Below are positions 25,478 through 34,359 of a DNA stretch of 37,635 nucleotides, piece after piece. The notes beneath the pieces were generated by a model that was given only the letters and a program-made list of their open reading frames with translations, made no database searches and had not been told where the DNA came from. The translations under genes were made by a program, and so were the position numbers. Origin of the DNA: Aeromonas fluvialis (GTDB lineage: Bacteria; Pseudomonadota; Gammaproteobacteria; Enterobacterales; Aeromonadaceae); assembly GCF_000819885.1 (NCBI RefSeq), contig NZ_CDBO01000060.1, positions 1 to 37,635 on the forward strand. Reading direction: 5' to 3'. Positions within the stretch are counted from its first letter, which is position 1; the number at the start of each line of letters is the position of its first letter.

Positions 25478-26455
25478 CTACCACCCTGGCATCAGGGTCA
25501 GCGGTGGTGCCTTCAGAGCCTCCAGCTGATCGTGCAGGGTCGCTATCTGCTGGCGCCAGTAGTGATCGGTATTGAACCAGGGGAAGTGACGGGGAAAAGC
25601 GGGGTCTTCCCAGCGCCGCGCCAACCACGCCATGTAGTGAACGATGCGCATCGCCCGCAGCGGCTCGATGAGCGCCAGCTCCCGTGGGTCGAACGCCATA
25701 AACTCCTCGTAGCCCGCCAGCAGGGTGTCGAGCTGGATCTGCTGCTCGTGGCGTTCGCCGCTCAACATCATCCAGAGATCCTGAATCGCGGGGCCGGTGC
25801 GGCAATCATCGAGGTCGACAAACAGGGGGCCATCGCGCCACAGGATGTTGCCCGGGTGACAGTCGCCATGCAGCGAGATCTGCGCCACATCGAGCGTCAT
25901 GGCGTCGCTGACATGTTTGATCAGCTCGTCGAGCACCCCGAAGAAGGACTTGGCCAGCCCGCTCGGCAGCCATTCGCCGGACGCCAACAGCTGACGCGGT
26001 TCGTGCAGCATGCTCTCCACATCGAGCCGCACCCGATGGTGAAACGGCTTGCTGGCACCAATCTGGTGGATGCGACCGAGGAAACGCCCCACCCACTCCA
26101 GCTGGTCGAGGTTATCCACCTCGAACTGACGACCACCGACGCTCTGCCAGATGGCAAAGGGGTAACCCTCGTGCTCCAGCAGGGTCTCGCCTGCGAAAGC
26201 GAGCGGTGCGGCGACCGGGATCTCCGCCTCTGCGAGACGGGCGGCAAACTCGTGTTCCTCGAGGATCTGGGCCCGACTCCAGCGGCCGGGACGGTAGAAC
26301 TTCACCACATAGCGGCGACGATCCTCATCCTGAAACTGGTAGACCCGGTTTTCGTAGCTGTTGAGCTCGATAAGGCCGGAGTCGAGCCGTAGGCCGCTGA
26401 GATCGAGCGCATCCATGATGAGGTCGGGATTGAGGTCGGAATAGTTGAAACGCAT
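25478..26455 (-). CDS. srkA: SrkA (YihE/RdoA), stress response Ser/Thr kinase
   Basis: This 325-aa protein belongs to the aminoglycoside-phosphotransferase-like kinase family (E. coli 328 aa). The catalytic loop is HGDCHPGN (196-203) and the metal-binding DLDD lies at 214-217. The N-terminal LNSYENRVYQFQDEDRRRYV matches E. coli SrkA, which limits cell death under stress and is linked to the Cpx response. The ATG at 26455 was preferred over one four codons upstream because GGTGGA precedes it. srkA-dsbA order is conserved from E. coli. Confidence 0.94.
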   Translation of the reverse strand: MRFNYSDLNPDLIMDALDLSGLRLDSGLIELNSYENRVYQFQDEDRRRYVVKFYRPGRWSRAQILEEHEFAARLAEAEIPVAAPLAFAGETLLEHEGYPFAIWQSVGGRQFEVDNLDQLEWVGRFLGRIHQIGASKPFHHRVRLDVESMLHEPRQLLASGEWLPSGLAKSFFGVLDELIKHVSDAMTLDVAQISLHGDCHPGNILWRDGPLFVDLDDCRTGPAIQDLWMMLSGERHEQQIQLDTLLAGYEEFMAFDPRELALIEPLRAMRIVHYMAWLARRWEDPAFPRHFPWFNTDHYWRQQIATLHDQLEALKAPPLTLMPGW

Positions 26456-26541
26456 GTCATCCACCATAAGAAAGGGGTGCCGTTGCGCCCCATTCTATCA
26501 CTACTGACCGCCGTTGCCGTGCATGGCTGTGCGCCAGGCCG

Positions 26542-27993
26542 CTACAACCGACTGATAAACTTGCTGCCCTGGCGCAGGTTGCCTTTGCCGTCGTCGGGGG
26601 CCGCGCCTTCCCGCTTGAGCACGAACTGGATATCCAGCGTCGGCCGCGTCAGGTTATAGGGATCGACCGCCAGACTGACCGGCAGGGTGTAGATCTCGCC
26701 CGCCTTCAGGGTCACTTCACGGGGGCCGAACCATTGATACTCGGGCAAGCCCTCCACATCCAGCTGGTAGGTCTGGGGCTGCAGGGTCTTGTTGAGGATC
26801 TTGAGGGTGTAGGTGTTCTCGATAAGCCCCTCGCTGTTCTCGCGGAACAGCTGGTTGCGATCCCGCAGGATATCGAGCCCCATCGGCATGATGGACATGG
26901 CGTTGTAGACAAACACCCCCAGCATCACCGCCATCACCAGCCCGTAGCCAATCAGCTTGGGTCGCGCCACATGGGTGGAGTCGCTGGCCAGCTTGTGCTC
27001 TGTGGTGTAGCTGATGAGTCCTTTCGGATAATCCATCCGTTCCATGGTCTGGTCGCAGGCATCGACGCAAGCACCGCAGTTGATGCACTCATACTGCAGG
27101 CCGTCGCGGATATCGATCCCGGTCGGGCAGACCTGCACGCAAAGATCGCAGTCGATGCAGTCACCCAGCCCCAGCGCCTTGGGATCGGCCTTGCGGGAGC
27201 GGGCACCACGGGTCTCGCCACGCTTGGTGTCATAACCGACGATGAAGGTGTCCTTGTCGAACATGGCGGACTGGAAACGGGCGTAGGGGCACATATGGAT
27301 ACACATGATGGCGCGCATCCAGCCTGCATTGCCGTAAGTGCAGATGGTGAAGAAGAGTACCCAGAACAGCACCCAACCACCGGCCTGCAGGGTGAAGAAG
27401 TCCGGCACCAGTTCAGTCACATCCTGGAAGTAGGCGACGAACGTCAGACCGGTCACCAGCGAGATCGCCAGCCAGGCCAGATGCTTGGCCCCCTTGCGAG
27501 CCAGCTTCTCGCCGCTCCAGGGCGCCTCGTCCAGCTTGCGCCGCTTGTTGGCGGGCCCTTCCAGCTTCTCTTCAAACCAGATGAACATGAAGGTCCAGAC
27601 AGTCTGCGGGCAGAGATAGCCGCACCAGACTCGACCGAGGAAGGTTGTGACAAAGAAGAGGGCGAAGGCGGCAATCATGAAGATCCAGGCAAGCAGGGTC
27701 AGATCCTGCGGCCAGATGGTGGCGCCAAAGACATGGAACTGTTGGTGACCCAGGTCGAACAGTACCGCCTGGCGCCCCTCGTAACGCAGCCAAGGCAGTA
27801 GCACGAACAGCGCTACAAAGAACCAGCCCATCCCCTTGCGCACCCGCTGCCAGTAGCCTTTCTGGGCCCGCACATAGATGCGGTTGCTCGGGTTGAATCT
27901 GTCGTCGCTGGCTTTGAACGTGTTGGGGTTGAAGGTCCCGGTTACGCCCTTGTCGGTGACGTCCTTGATATCGATTTTATCGTGGTCGGCCAT
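26542..27993 (-). CDS. ccoG: CcoG (RdxA/FixG), cbb3 oxidase accessory protein
   Basis: This is a 483-aa membrane ferredoxin-like protein with about five transmembrane segments. Near the membrane it has WCGYLCP (123-129) and CIHMCP (231-236). Two 4Fe-4S motifs follow: C279, C282, C285, C289 and C303, C306, C309, C313. The C-terminal domain (about 370-483) is Ig-like and periplasmic. CcoG is thought to reduce copper for assembly of cbb3 cytochrome oxidase. The ATG at 27993 has GGGAG rather far upstream. The gene is separated from ccoNOP here; its neighbours are srkA and yihD. Confidence 0.94.
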   Translation of the reverse strand: MADHDKIDIKDVTDKGVTGTFNPNTFKASDDRFNPSNRIYVRAQKGYWQRVRKGMGWFFVALFVLLPWLRYEGRQAVLFDLGHQQFHVFGATIWPQDLTLLAWIFMIAAFALFFVTTFLGRVWCGYLCPQTVWTFMFIWFEEKLEGPANKRRKLDEAPWSGEKLARKGAKHLAWLAISLVTGLTFVAYFQDVTELVPDFFTLQAGGWVLFWVLFFTICTYGNAGWMRAIMCIHMCPYARFQSAMFDKDTFIVGYDTKRGETRGARSRKADPKALGLGDCIDCDLCVQVCPTGIDIRDGLQYECINCGACVDACDQTMERMDYPKGLISYTTEHKLASDSTHVARPKLIGYGLVMAVMLGVFVYNAMSIMPMGLDILRDRNQLFRENSEGLIENTYTLKILNKTLQPQTYQLDVEGLPEYQWFGPREVTLKAGEIYTLPVSLAVDPYNLTRPTLDIQFVLKREGAAPDDGKGNLRQGSKFISRL

Positions 27994-28028
27994 TGCAACA
28001 CATCGCTCCCTTATTTGTTATGGAGCGG

Positions 28029-28076
28029 ATTATATCTTAAACGGCATGCTAATTGTGTGGATTAGATGTATCTAAT
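28029..28076 (-). promoter_or_regulatory. putative ccoG promoter with 16-bp palindrome
   Basis: A perfect -10 (TATAAT, minus strand 28034-28029) lies about 36 nt before ccoG, with no matching -35. A perfect palindrome of 7-nt arms, ATTAGAT-GT-ATCTAAT (28061-28076), lies about 46 nt upstream of the likely transcription start, where an activator would bind. It does not match the FNR consensus TTGAT-N4-ATCAA. Confidence 0.45.
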
Positions 28077-28102
28077 ATTGGCGTTCGATCGCAATTATCG
28101 GT

Positions 28103-28140
28103 AACAAAAAAGGCGTTTCGCCCATTGACGAAACGCCTTT
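28103..28140 (-). terminator. terminator after yihD
   Basis: A 12-bp perfect stem (AAAGGCGTTTCG with CGAAACGCCTTT) has an 8-nt loop. The A-run on its left gives a T-run on the minus strand. It lies about 50 nt after the yihD stop. Confidence 0.88.
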
Positions 28141-28189
28141 AAAGAGATTCCACTGAAACCAGAACAGGTGTCCAGCAGATCGCCCGGGG

Positions 28190-28453
28190 TCACTTGATGC
28201 CGCGTGCCTTGAGCAGGGCTTCCTTGAAATCAGGCACATGATCCTTGGCCAGACCGGGGATCATCGCCTGCTTGTCGGATTCCCGCATTTTGAGGTGATA
28301 GATCAGCATGTCGTCAGTCAGATCGGACAAGGCGCCATCATAGCCAGCTTCTGCCGCCAGTTTGGCAACAAACTGCACCAGGCTGAGATCCTGTTCCTTG
28401 ATCCAGGCGGGCTGCAACAACTCCAGCAGCTCTTCGATACGATGACATTGCAT
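28190..28453 (-). CDS. yihD: YihD, DUF1040 protein
   Basis: This 87-aa soluble protein matches E. coli YihD (89 aa): [47 protein letters not shown]. Its function is unknown. The ATG at 28453 has AAGAGG about 7 nt upstream; an upstream in-frame TTG is rejected. In E. coli yihD lies next to srkA-dsbA; here ccoG separates it from them. The gene is 30 nt after the diguanylate cyclase gene. Confidence 0.92.
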   Translation of the reverse strand: MQCHRIEELLELLQPAWIKEQDLSLVQFVAKLAAEAGYDGALSDLTDDMLIYHLKMRESDKQAMIPGLAKDHVPDFKEALLKARGIK

Positions 28454-28483
28454 AGACAACCTCTTTAATCTGTCACGTTAAAC

Positions 28484-29656
28484 TCAGGCAACCTTACCCA
28501 TCAAGGCTACTTCGATTCGATCCCGCCCATTATGCTTGGCCTGATAGAGGGCCGCATCCGCTTTTTGGATCAAATCGGCGATTTTCATGGTGTTGTCCGG
28601 GATCAGAGTGGCAACACCAAAGCTACATGTGACCCGACCGGATACCAGTGATTTCTGGTGTGGAATGGCCAGCTCCTTGAGCGCCTGCCGCACGTTGTCC
28701 GCCACCTGCAACGCCCCCTGCATGCCAGTGCAGGGCAGCAGCAGGGCGAACTCCTCGCCCCCGTAGCGAGCAGCCAGATCGTCCTCCCGCCGCTCCACCT
28801 CCGCCAACAAACCTGCCACCTGTTGCAGGCAGTCATCCCCCAGCTGATGGCCATAGAGGTCGTTGAACTGCTTGAAGTAATCCACGTCCACCAGCACCAG
28901 CGACAACGGCGCTCGGGCACGATGACAGCGGCGCCAGGCCCGCTCCAGAGAGTCGTCGAGATGGGCGCGGTTGGCGATGCCGGTCAGGCCGTCGAGGCGG
29001 GAGGTGAGGCGCAGATGTTCGGAGACCGCCTTCAGTTCGGCCACCAATTCGGCGTTGGAGAAACGGTGGTGGAGCGAGGCGATCTGATCCCGCCGCATCC
29101 GGCGCAACAGGGTCGGCAGAAAGACAAACAGATAGCCCGCCAGCATGCAGGAGACGATCTGCTCCTGCTCGTTGCCATTGCCCAGCTCGAACAGCATCGC
29201 CATACCCAGCGGCAGGGCGGAACCATAGAGGGTGCGGCGACTGCCAAACAGCATGATGGCGCTGCCGGTCAGAATGAGGCTGGAGAGCATCATCATGGCG
29301 GCCCGGTAGGTATCGGGCAACTTGTCCATGTAGAGCAGCACCCCGAGGGCCCAGATGATGGAGGTGATGGTGGCTCCGATAAAGAGCTCGCGCTCCAGCA
29401 CCGGCAGCGGCGTCTGCTGCAGACGGGATTGCCGCCAGCGCAGGTGCCAGCCCCGACCAAGCAGCCACAGGAAAGTCCCTGCCAGCCAGCCAAGCGCTTC
29501 GGTGGAGGGCAGATAGTCGTGAAACAGCAGACTCCAGCCGAACGCCAACACGCCCAAACAGGGAAGACTGAAGGATGCGTGAGTATAGAGCTGGGCCATG
29601 ATGGCCTGCTTAACCTGGCGTGTCACACTCTGGGTCAACTGAGTACTCCTGTACAT
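28484..29656 (-). CDS. membrane diguanylate cyclase (GGDEF)
   Basis: This 390-aa protein has five to six N-terminal membrane segments (about 27-185), a short linker and a C-terminal GGDEF domain (about 215-385). The active-site motif is GGEEF (299-303), a catalytically competent variant. An RxxD inhibitory site (R290-D293) lies five residues upstream, so product inhibition by c-di-GMP is expected. The signal sensed by the membrane region is unknown. The start is uncertain: the ATG at 29656 has no clear ribosome site, while AGGAG just inside the frame is well placed for a TTG at codon 7. Confidence 0.9.
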   Translation of the reverse strand: MYRSTQLTQSVTRQVKQAIMAQLYTHASFSLPCLGVLAFGWSLLFHDYLPSTEALGWLAGTFLWLLGRGWHLRWRQSRLQQTPLPVLERELFIGATITSIIWALGVLLYMDKLPDTYRAAMMMLSSLILTGSAIMLFGSRRTLYGSALPLGMAMLFELGNGNEQEQIVSCMLAGYLFVFLPTLLRRMRRDQIASLHHRFSNAELVAELKAVSEHLRLTSRLDGLTGIANRAHLDDSLERAWRRCHRARAPLSLVLVDVDYFKQFNDLYGHQLGDDCLQQVAGLLAEVERREDDLAARYGGEEFALLLPCTGMQGALQVADNVRQALKELAIPHQKSLVSGRVTCSFGVATLIPDNTMKIADLIQKADAALYQAKHNGRDRIEVALMGKVA

Positions 29657-29765
29657 TAGCCGAGCAGTCTACCACTACCCCCTGACGGGCAACAATAAAG
29701 CGCCGGTTATTAAGAAGTTAGTCAATCACCCGTGGTTGCCCCTGTGCTGGCCAGCGAGCCCTCGC

Positions 29766-30155
29766 TCACCCCTTCTCCAGCTCATCGAGGATCGGACACT
29801 CGGGATTCTCGTCCCCGTGGCAGCAACAGACCAACCCTTCCAGGGAGGTAAGCATGGCCTGCAGACCGCTAATGCGCGCACGCAGATCGACGATCTTCTC
29901 CTGGGCCAGTTTCTTCACCTGGGCGCTGGTTCTGTGCTCGTCCCGATAGAGCGCCAGCAGCTCCTGACACTCCTCCAGATTGAAGCCGGTCTCCCGCGCC
30001 CGCTTGACGAAGCGCAGCTCCCGCAGCGCCCCCTCGGTGTAGCTGCGATAGCCGTTGTCACTGCGCACCGGCGCCGTGATGAGCCCTATGCTCTCGTAGT
30101 AACGGATGGTCTTGGCGGTCAGCCCCGTGGCCTTGGCAACCTTGCTGATGTTCAT
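29766..30155 (-). CDS. cueR: CueR, copper-responsive MerR-family activator
   Basis: This 129-aa protein has an N-terminal winged helix (KVAKATGLTAKTIRYYESIGL), a dimerisation helix and a metal-binding loop with C112 and C120 (CHGDENPECPI), the residue numbers used by E. coli CueR. S77 replaces the cysteine of Hg/Zn-type MerR proteins, as expected for a Cu(I) sensor. The ATG at 30155 directly abuts the copA stop codon (TAA-ATG), with AGGAG inside the end of copA. So it is co-transcribed with its target, unlike in E. coli. Confidence 0.95.
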   Translation of the reverse strand: MNISKVAKATGLTAKTIRYYESIGLITAPVRSDNGYRSYTEGALRELRFVKRARETGFNLEECQELLALYRDEHRTSAQVKKLAQEKIVDLRARISGLQAMLTSLEGLVCCCHGDENPECPILDELEKG

Positions 30156-32585
30156 TTATGTCTCCTGACTCATCGGGTTGAATGCTGGCCCATGGGTCGC
30201 CCTGGGCTGCCAGCGTTTCAATAACAGGGAATTGCTCAATACTGTGATACTGCTCAGGGCCATGGCCGCCCCCGCCAGCTCGGGGCTGAGGTAACCCAGC
30301 GCCGCCAGCGGAATGCCGATGATATTGAACACAAAGGCCCAGAACAGATTCTGCTGAATGGTGCGCCAGGTGGCCGCCGAAATGTCGATGGCATCGGCCA
30401 CCAGCCGTGGGTCAGATCGCATCAGGGTGATGGAGGCCGTCTCCATCGCCACGTCGGAGCCGGAGCCCATGGCGATGCCCACATCCGCCGCCGCCAGCGC
30501 CGGGGCGTCGTTCACCCCGTCCCCCACCATGGCCACCAGGCCGCGGGTTTGCGCTCGCAGCGCCTCGACTTTCTCCACCTTGCCGGCCGGCAACACGGAG
30601 TCAAAGGCGCCGTCCAGCCCCAGCTTGGCGGCGATATGCGCCACCGGTGCGGGGGCATCGCCGCTCACCAGCCAGCTGGCGATACCGCGCTGGCGCAGAG
30701 TAGCGATGGCTTCCGGACTTTCGGGGCGCAGGGTATCGGCCAAAGCCGCTATGCCAACCACAGCACCGTCGATGGCAACCCAAACCCGGGTTGCGCCATC
30801 GGCGGCTTGTTCATCCTGTTGCGGCGGTTCAATGCCCAGCTGGGCCAGCAGAGAGCCATTGCCGATGGCGACCCTGTGGCCCGCCACCTGACCGACAATA
30901 CCGGCACCGACCCGCACCTCCACCGCTTCCGGCTGGGGCAGTGCCACTTCTGTGCCGACGGCCTCCCGCATCGCCAGTGCCAGCGGGTGTTCGCTCGCCT
31001 GCTGCAGGGCGGCGGCGAGGCGCAGCTGCTCGGCAGTGCCGCTCCAGCTCGCCAACACCGGCCGCCCCTGAGTGAGCGTGCCGGTCTTGTCGAAGATCAG
31101 CGCCTTGATGGCGTGGGCCTTCTGCAGGGTATCCACATCCTTGATCAGAATGCCGTGGCGGGCGGCCACCCCGGTGCCAGTCACGATGGCCGCCGGGGTC
31201 GCCAGGCCGAGGGCACAGGGACAGGCGATCACCAGCACCGCCACCGCCGCCAGCAGCGCCTGACCGAAATCGTTGCCGTAGGCGTACCGCGCCAGCAGGG
31301 TAAACAGGGCGATGGCCATCACCACCGGTACGAACACGGCGGAGACCTTGTCCACCAGTTGCTGCAGCGGGGCCTTGCCCATTTGGGCGCGCTCCACCAG
31401 GGCGATGATCTTGCTGAGGCTGGAGTCCTCCCCCACGGTTGTGGCTTCGATCTCCAGCACGCCGGAGCGATTGATGGCACCGCCCAGCACCTTGTCCCCC
31501 GCACTGCGCGGCACCGGCAGGCTCTCGCCGGTGAGGATCGACTCGTCCAGCTCGCTGGCACCACTCACTATCTTGCCATCCACCGGCACCCGCTCACCCA
31601 CCAGCACCCGCAGCCGATCGCCGCGCAGCACCTCGTCGATGGCCACACTCTGCCACGCCTCGCCACGCCAGACGGTGGCGATATCCGGTCGCAATGCCAT
31701 CAGCTCGCGAATGGCGGACTGGGTGCTGCGTCTGGCGCGCGCCTCCAGCAATTTACCCAACGAAATCAGGGTGATGATGATGGCGCTCGCCTCGAAATAG
31801 AGCTTGCCGCTGGCAGCCACGCCTAAGGTCAGCAGCAGATAGAGGCTGTAGAAGTAGGCGGCGCTGGTACCGGTGGCTACCAGCACATCCATATTGGCCG
31901 CACGATTCTTGAGGGCGAGCCAGGCGCCACGATAAAAACGGGCACCGATCCAGAACTGCACCGGGGTGGCGAGCAGCAGCTCCAGCCAGGCGGGCAGATG
32001 CCAGGGAAACAGGCCGGCCATGGCCAGCATCCCCACCAACAAGGGCAACGTCAGCAAGGCCGAGATGATGACCATGGTTTGCGCCTGACGGGCAGTGGCG
32101 GCCTCCTGCGCTTCCCGCTCCAGCAACTGCTGGCGACGGCCGTTGGCGGATCCCTGCGCCAGTTTGGCGCCAAAGCCGAGCGCCTCTATATGTTCACGCA
32201 GGGCGGCGGGGGTCTGCATCCCGGGCACCAGCTCGATGCGGGCCTGCTCGATGGAGAAATTGACCTCGGCCGAGATCACCCCGGGCAGCGCCGCCAGCAT
32301 CCTGTTCAGCCGCGCCGAGCAACCGGCACAGGTCATGCCGCTGATCTGAAAGGAGATCGTCTCGCTGCCGTAGTCGTAACCCTGATCTTTGATGTGGTCG
32401 AGCACCGCGGACAGACGATCAGGGCTGGCCAGCTCGATGGCGGCCTGTTCCAGCGCGAAGTTGACGGTTGCCTGCACCCCCTCCAGCTTGTTGAGGGCTG
32501 CAGAAATACGGCTGGCGCAGTTGGCGCAACTCATTCCAGTGAGCGGCAGTTGCAGATGAATGGGGTATTGCTGTTGGTTCGTCAT
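30156..32585 (-). CDS. copA: CopA, Cu(I)-exporting P1B-type ATPase
   Basis: This is an 809-aa inner-membrane pump. Two N-terminal heavy-metal domains carry GMSCANC (C20, C23) and GMTCAGC (C86, C89). Eight membrane helices, the TGES actuator loop, the CPC ion site (455-457), the phosphorylated D499 in DKTGTLT and GDGVND are all present. It exports Cu(I) from the cytoplasm. The ATG at 32585 has GGGAGGAA upstream. Expression should be driven by CueR from the 19-bp-spacer promoter at 32634-32664. Confidence 0.96.
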   Translation of the reverse strand: MTNQQQYPIHLQLPLTGMSCANCASRISAALNKLEGVQATVNFALEQAAIELASPDRLSAVLDHIKDQGYDYGSETISFQISGMTCAGCSARLNRMLAALPGVISAEVNFSIEQARIELVPGMQTPAALREHIEALGFGAKLAQGSANGRRQQLLEREAQEAATARQAQTMVIISALLTLPLLVGMLAMAGLFPWHLPAWLELLLATPVQFWIGARFYRGAWLALKNRAANMDVLVATGTSAAYFYSLYLLLTLGVAASGKLYFEASAIIITLISLGKLLEARARRSTQSAIRELMALRPDIATVWRGEAWQSVAIDEVLRGDRLRVLVGERVPVDGKIVSGASELDESILTGESLPVPRSAGDKVLGGAINRSGVLEIEATTVGEDSSLSKIIALVERAQMGKAPLQQLVDKVSAVFVPVVMAIALFTLLARYAYGNDFGQALLAAVAVLVIACPCALGLATPAAIVTGTGVAARHGILIKDVDTLQKAHAIKALIFDKTGTLTQGRPVLASWSGTAEQLRLAAALQQASEHPLALAMREAVGTEVALPQPEAVEVRVGAGIVGQVAGHRVAIGNGSLLAQLGIEPPQQDEQAADGATRVWVAIDGAVVGIAALADTLRPESPEAIATLRQRGIASWLVSGDAPAPVAHIAAKLGLDGAFDSVLPAGKVEKVEALRAQTRGLVAMVGDGVNDAPALAAADVGIAMGSGSDVAMETASITLMRSDPRLVADAIDISAATWRTIQQNLFWAFVFNIIGIPLAALGYLSPELAGAAMALSSITVLSNSLLLKRWQPRATHGPAFNPMSQET

Positions 32586-32633
32586 ACTGTTCCTCCCGGG
32601 AACCCGTCGGCATCACACCACGCCGACCGGCAA

Positions 32634-32664
32634 ACCCTAACCTTTACTGTAAGGGCAAACGCAA
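32634..32664 (-). promoter_or_regulatory. CueR-type promoter of copA-cueR
   Basis: On the minus strand TTGCGT (-35, 32664-32659), a 19-bp spacer and TAGGGT (-10, 32639-32634) form a MerR-family promoter. The long spacer holds the dyad CCTTACAGTAAAGG, whose CCTT/AAGG arms resemble CueR sites. It lies about 50 nt before copA. Confidence 0.75.
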
Positions 32665-32710
32665 GCGGTTCATACCCGCTTTTTGGGGAGGTACAGGAAA
32701 AACGCGGATA

Positions 32711-32745
32711 AAAAATGGCGCCACCCTCGGCGAGGGTGGCGCCAT
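32711..32745 (-). terminator. pyrE terminator
   Basis: A 14-bp stem (arms 32715-32728 and 32732-32745, perfectly complementary) has a 3-nt loop. The plus-strand A-run at 32711-32715 gives T on the minus strand. It lies 14 nt after the pyrE stop. Confidence 0.88.
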
Positions 32746-32758
32746 CCCGTCACATCAT

Positions 32759-33412
32759 TCAGATGCCGTACTGGGCGCGGTATGCCTTCATGGCGGCAAG
32801 CTGCACCGCCAGCTCCGGCTGCTCGGCCTGCTGCTCTTCCAGATAGGCGATGAGATCGCTCATCTGGATGATAGCGATGATGTGGGCGCCGTAGTCACGC
32901 TCCACTTCCTGAATGGCGGAGAGCTCGCCCTTGCCCTTCTCCTGACGGTCCAGCGCAATCAGTACGCCCGCCAGCGAGGCGCCGTTGGCCTGGATCAGGT
33001 CCATGGATTCGCGGATGGCGGTCCCGGCGGTGATAACGTCATCCACCAACATGACGCGCCCCTTGAGCGGGCTGCCCACCAGATTGCCGCCCTCGCCGTG
33101 ATCCTTGGCTTCCTTGCGGTTGAAACACCAGGGCACATCCACATCGTGCTGCTCCACCAGCTGTACGGCGGTGGCGGACGCGATGGGGATCCCCTTGTAG
33201 GCCGGGCCAAACAGCACATCAAACTCGATGCCGGCATCCATCAGGGCGGCGGCATAGAAGCGGCCGAGGCGGGCCAGATCACGACCGCTGTTGAACAGAC
33301 CGGCGTTGAAGAAGTAGGGGCTTTTACGACCGGATTTCAGGGTAAATTCACCGAATTTGAGGACCTGTTTCTCCAGGGCGAACTCGATAAATTGACGCTG
33401 GTAGGCTTTCAT
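32759..33412 (-). CDS. pyrE: PyrE, orotate phosphoribosyltransferase
   Basis: This 217-aa enzyme (E. coli 213 aa) converts orotate and PRPP to OMP in UMP synthesis. The PRPP-binding motif is [16 protein letters not shown] (about 120-135). The N-terminal [22 protein letters not shown] and FGPAYKGIP match the family. The ATG at 33412 is 83 nt after rph, with an attenuator between. As in E. coli, it is second in an rph-pyrE operon. Confidence 0.97.
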   Translation of the reverse strand: MKAYQRQFIEFALEKQVLKFGEFTLKSGRKSPYFFNAGLFNSGRDLARLGRFYAAALMDAGIEFDVLFGPAYKGIPIASATAVQLVEQHDVDVPWCFNRKEAKDHGEGGNLVGSPLKGRVMLVDDVITAGTAIRESMDLIQANGASLAGVLIALDRQEKGKGELSAIQEVERDYGAHIIAIIQMSDLIAYLEEQQAEQPELAVQLAAMKAYRAQYGI

Positions 33413-33455
33413 TCTGGCTCCTTGCTTGGCTTGTCATTTACTTGTGTGAAGGTAT

Positions 33456-33483
33456 AAAAAAACGCGGACTAGGCCGCGTTTTT
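33456..33483 (-). terminator. rph-pyrE attenuator
   Basis: A 7-bp GC-rich stem (AACGCGG with CCGCGTT), extended by A-T pairs, is followed on the minus strand by a T-run (33462-33456). It lies between the rph stop and pyrE, where E. coli has its UTP-sensitive attenuator coupled to rph translation. Confidence 0.85.
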
Positions 33484-33495
33484 CAAATCAGAAAT

Positions 33496-34212
33496 TCAAG
33501 AGAGTGACTGCTTCTGCAGCGCGATGATCTCTTCAATGCCGCCCTTGGCGAGCCCCAGCATCGCCAGCAGCTCCTCATGGGTGAAGGGCTCGGCCTCTGC
33601 GGTGCCCTGCACCTCGATGATGCGACCATCTTCGGTCATCACCACGTTCATGTCGGTCTCGGCGGCGGAGTCTTCGATGTACTCCAGATCGCAGATGGCT
33701 TCCCCTTCGAACATGCCGACGGAGACAGCCGCGATCATCTGCTTGAGCGGGCTCTGCTTGAGCATGCCCTTCTCGACCATCCAGTTCAGGGCATCTACCA
33801 GCGCCACGCAGGCACCGGTAATGGCCGCGGTGCGGGTGCCGCCATCGGCTTGCAGCACGTCGCAGTCAACGGTGATGGAGTGCTCGCCCAGCGCGGTCAG
33901 GTCTACTGCGGCGCGCAGGGAGCGGGCGATCAGACGGGAGATCTCCAGAGTACGGCCACTCTGCTTGCCGGAGGCCGCTTCGCGGTTCATCCGGGAGTGA
34001 GTGGAGCGCGGCAGCATGCCATATTCGGCAGTGACCCAACCCTGACCCTTTCCTTTCAGGAAGCGCGGCACGCTGGTGTCGACGCTGGCGGTGCAGAGCA
34101 CGCGAGTGTTACCGAACTCCACCAGCACTGAGCCTTCTGCATGTTTGGTGAAATTGCGGGTAATGGTAACCGGGCGAAGTTGCGCGGCACTGCGATCGCT
34201 GGGACGTGACAT
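33496..34212 (-). CDS. rph: RNase PH
   Basis: This 238-aa phosphorolytic 3'-5' exoribonuclease has the full length of the intact E. coli enzyme; the K-12 frameshift is absent. It trims tRNA 3' ends using phosphate. Matching segments are [39 protein letters not shown] and [19 protein letters not shown]. It is the first gene of the rph-pyrE operon, and its translation probably controls the downstream attenuator. It is divergent from yicC. Confidence 0.97.
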   Translation of the reverse strand: MSRPSDRSAAQLRPVTITRNFTKHAEGSVLVEFGNTRVLCTASVDTSVPRFLKGKGQGWVTAEYGMLPRSTHSRMNREAASGKQSGRTLEISRLIARSLRAAVDLTALGEHSITVDCDVLQADGGTRTAAITGACVALVDALNWMVEKGMLKQSPLKQMIAAVSVGMFEGEAICDLEYIEDSAAETDMNVVMTEDGRIIEVQGTAEAEPFTHEELLAMLGLAKGGIEEIIALQKQSLS

Positions 34213-34298
34213 GGAACGGACCTCTGGGCTGGCTCAAATTGGCGGGGGATTATAAGTGATCCCGCCCCAAATATCAGCCGCTAAAACCACGGCTTCGG

Positions 34299-34327
34299 CT
34301 GACGAGCAGGGCCGGGCTGAGTATACT
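34299..34327 (+). promoter_or_regulatory. candidate yicC promoter
   Basis: CTGACG (34299-34304), a 17-bp spacer and TATACT (34322-34327) form a good sigma-70 match, 32 nt before the yicC start. Confidence 0.6.
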
Positions 34328-34359
34328 GGCCGCACACTTCATCAAGCCCGGAACAATCA

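Noticed and set aside
25386..25805. 139-codon minus-strand ORF covering the srkA tail remnant
   Set aside because: Most of it is an out-of-frame shadow of srkA. Only its last 20-25 codons have meaning, as a remnant of a second srkA end.
28061..28076. FNR box upstream of ccoG
   Set aside because: The palindrome has the right general size but its half-sites (TTAGA/TCTAA) do not match TTGAT/ATCAA.
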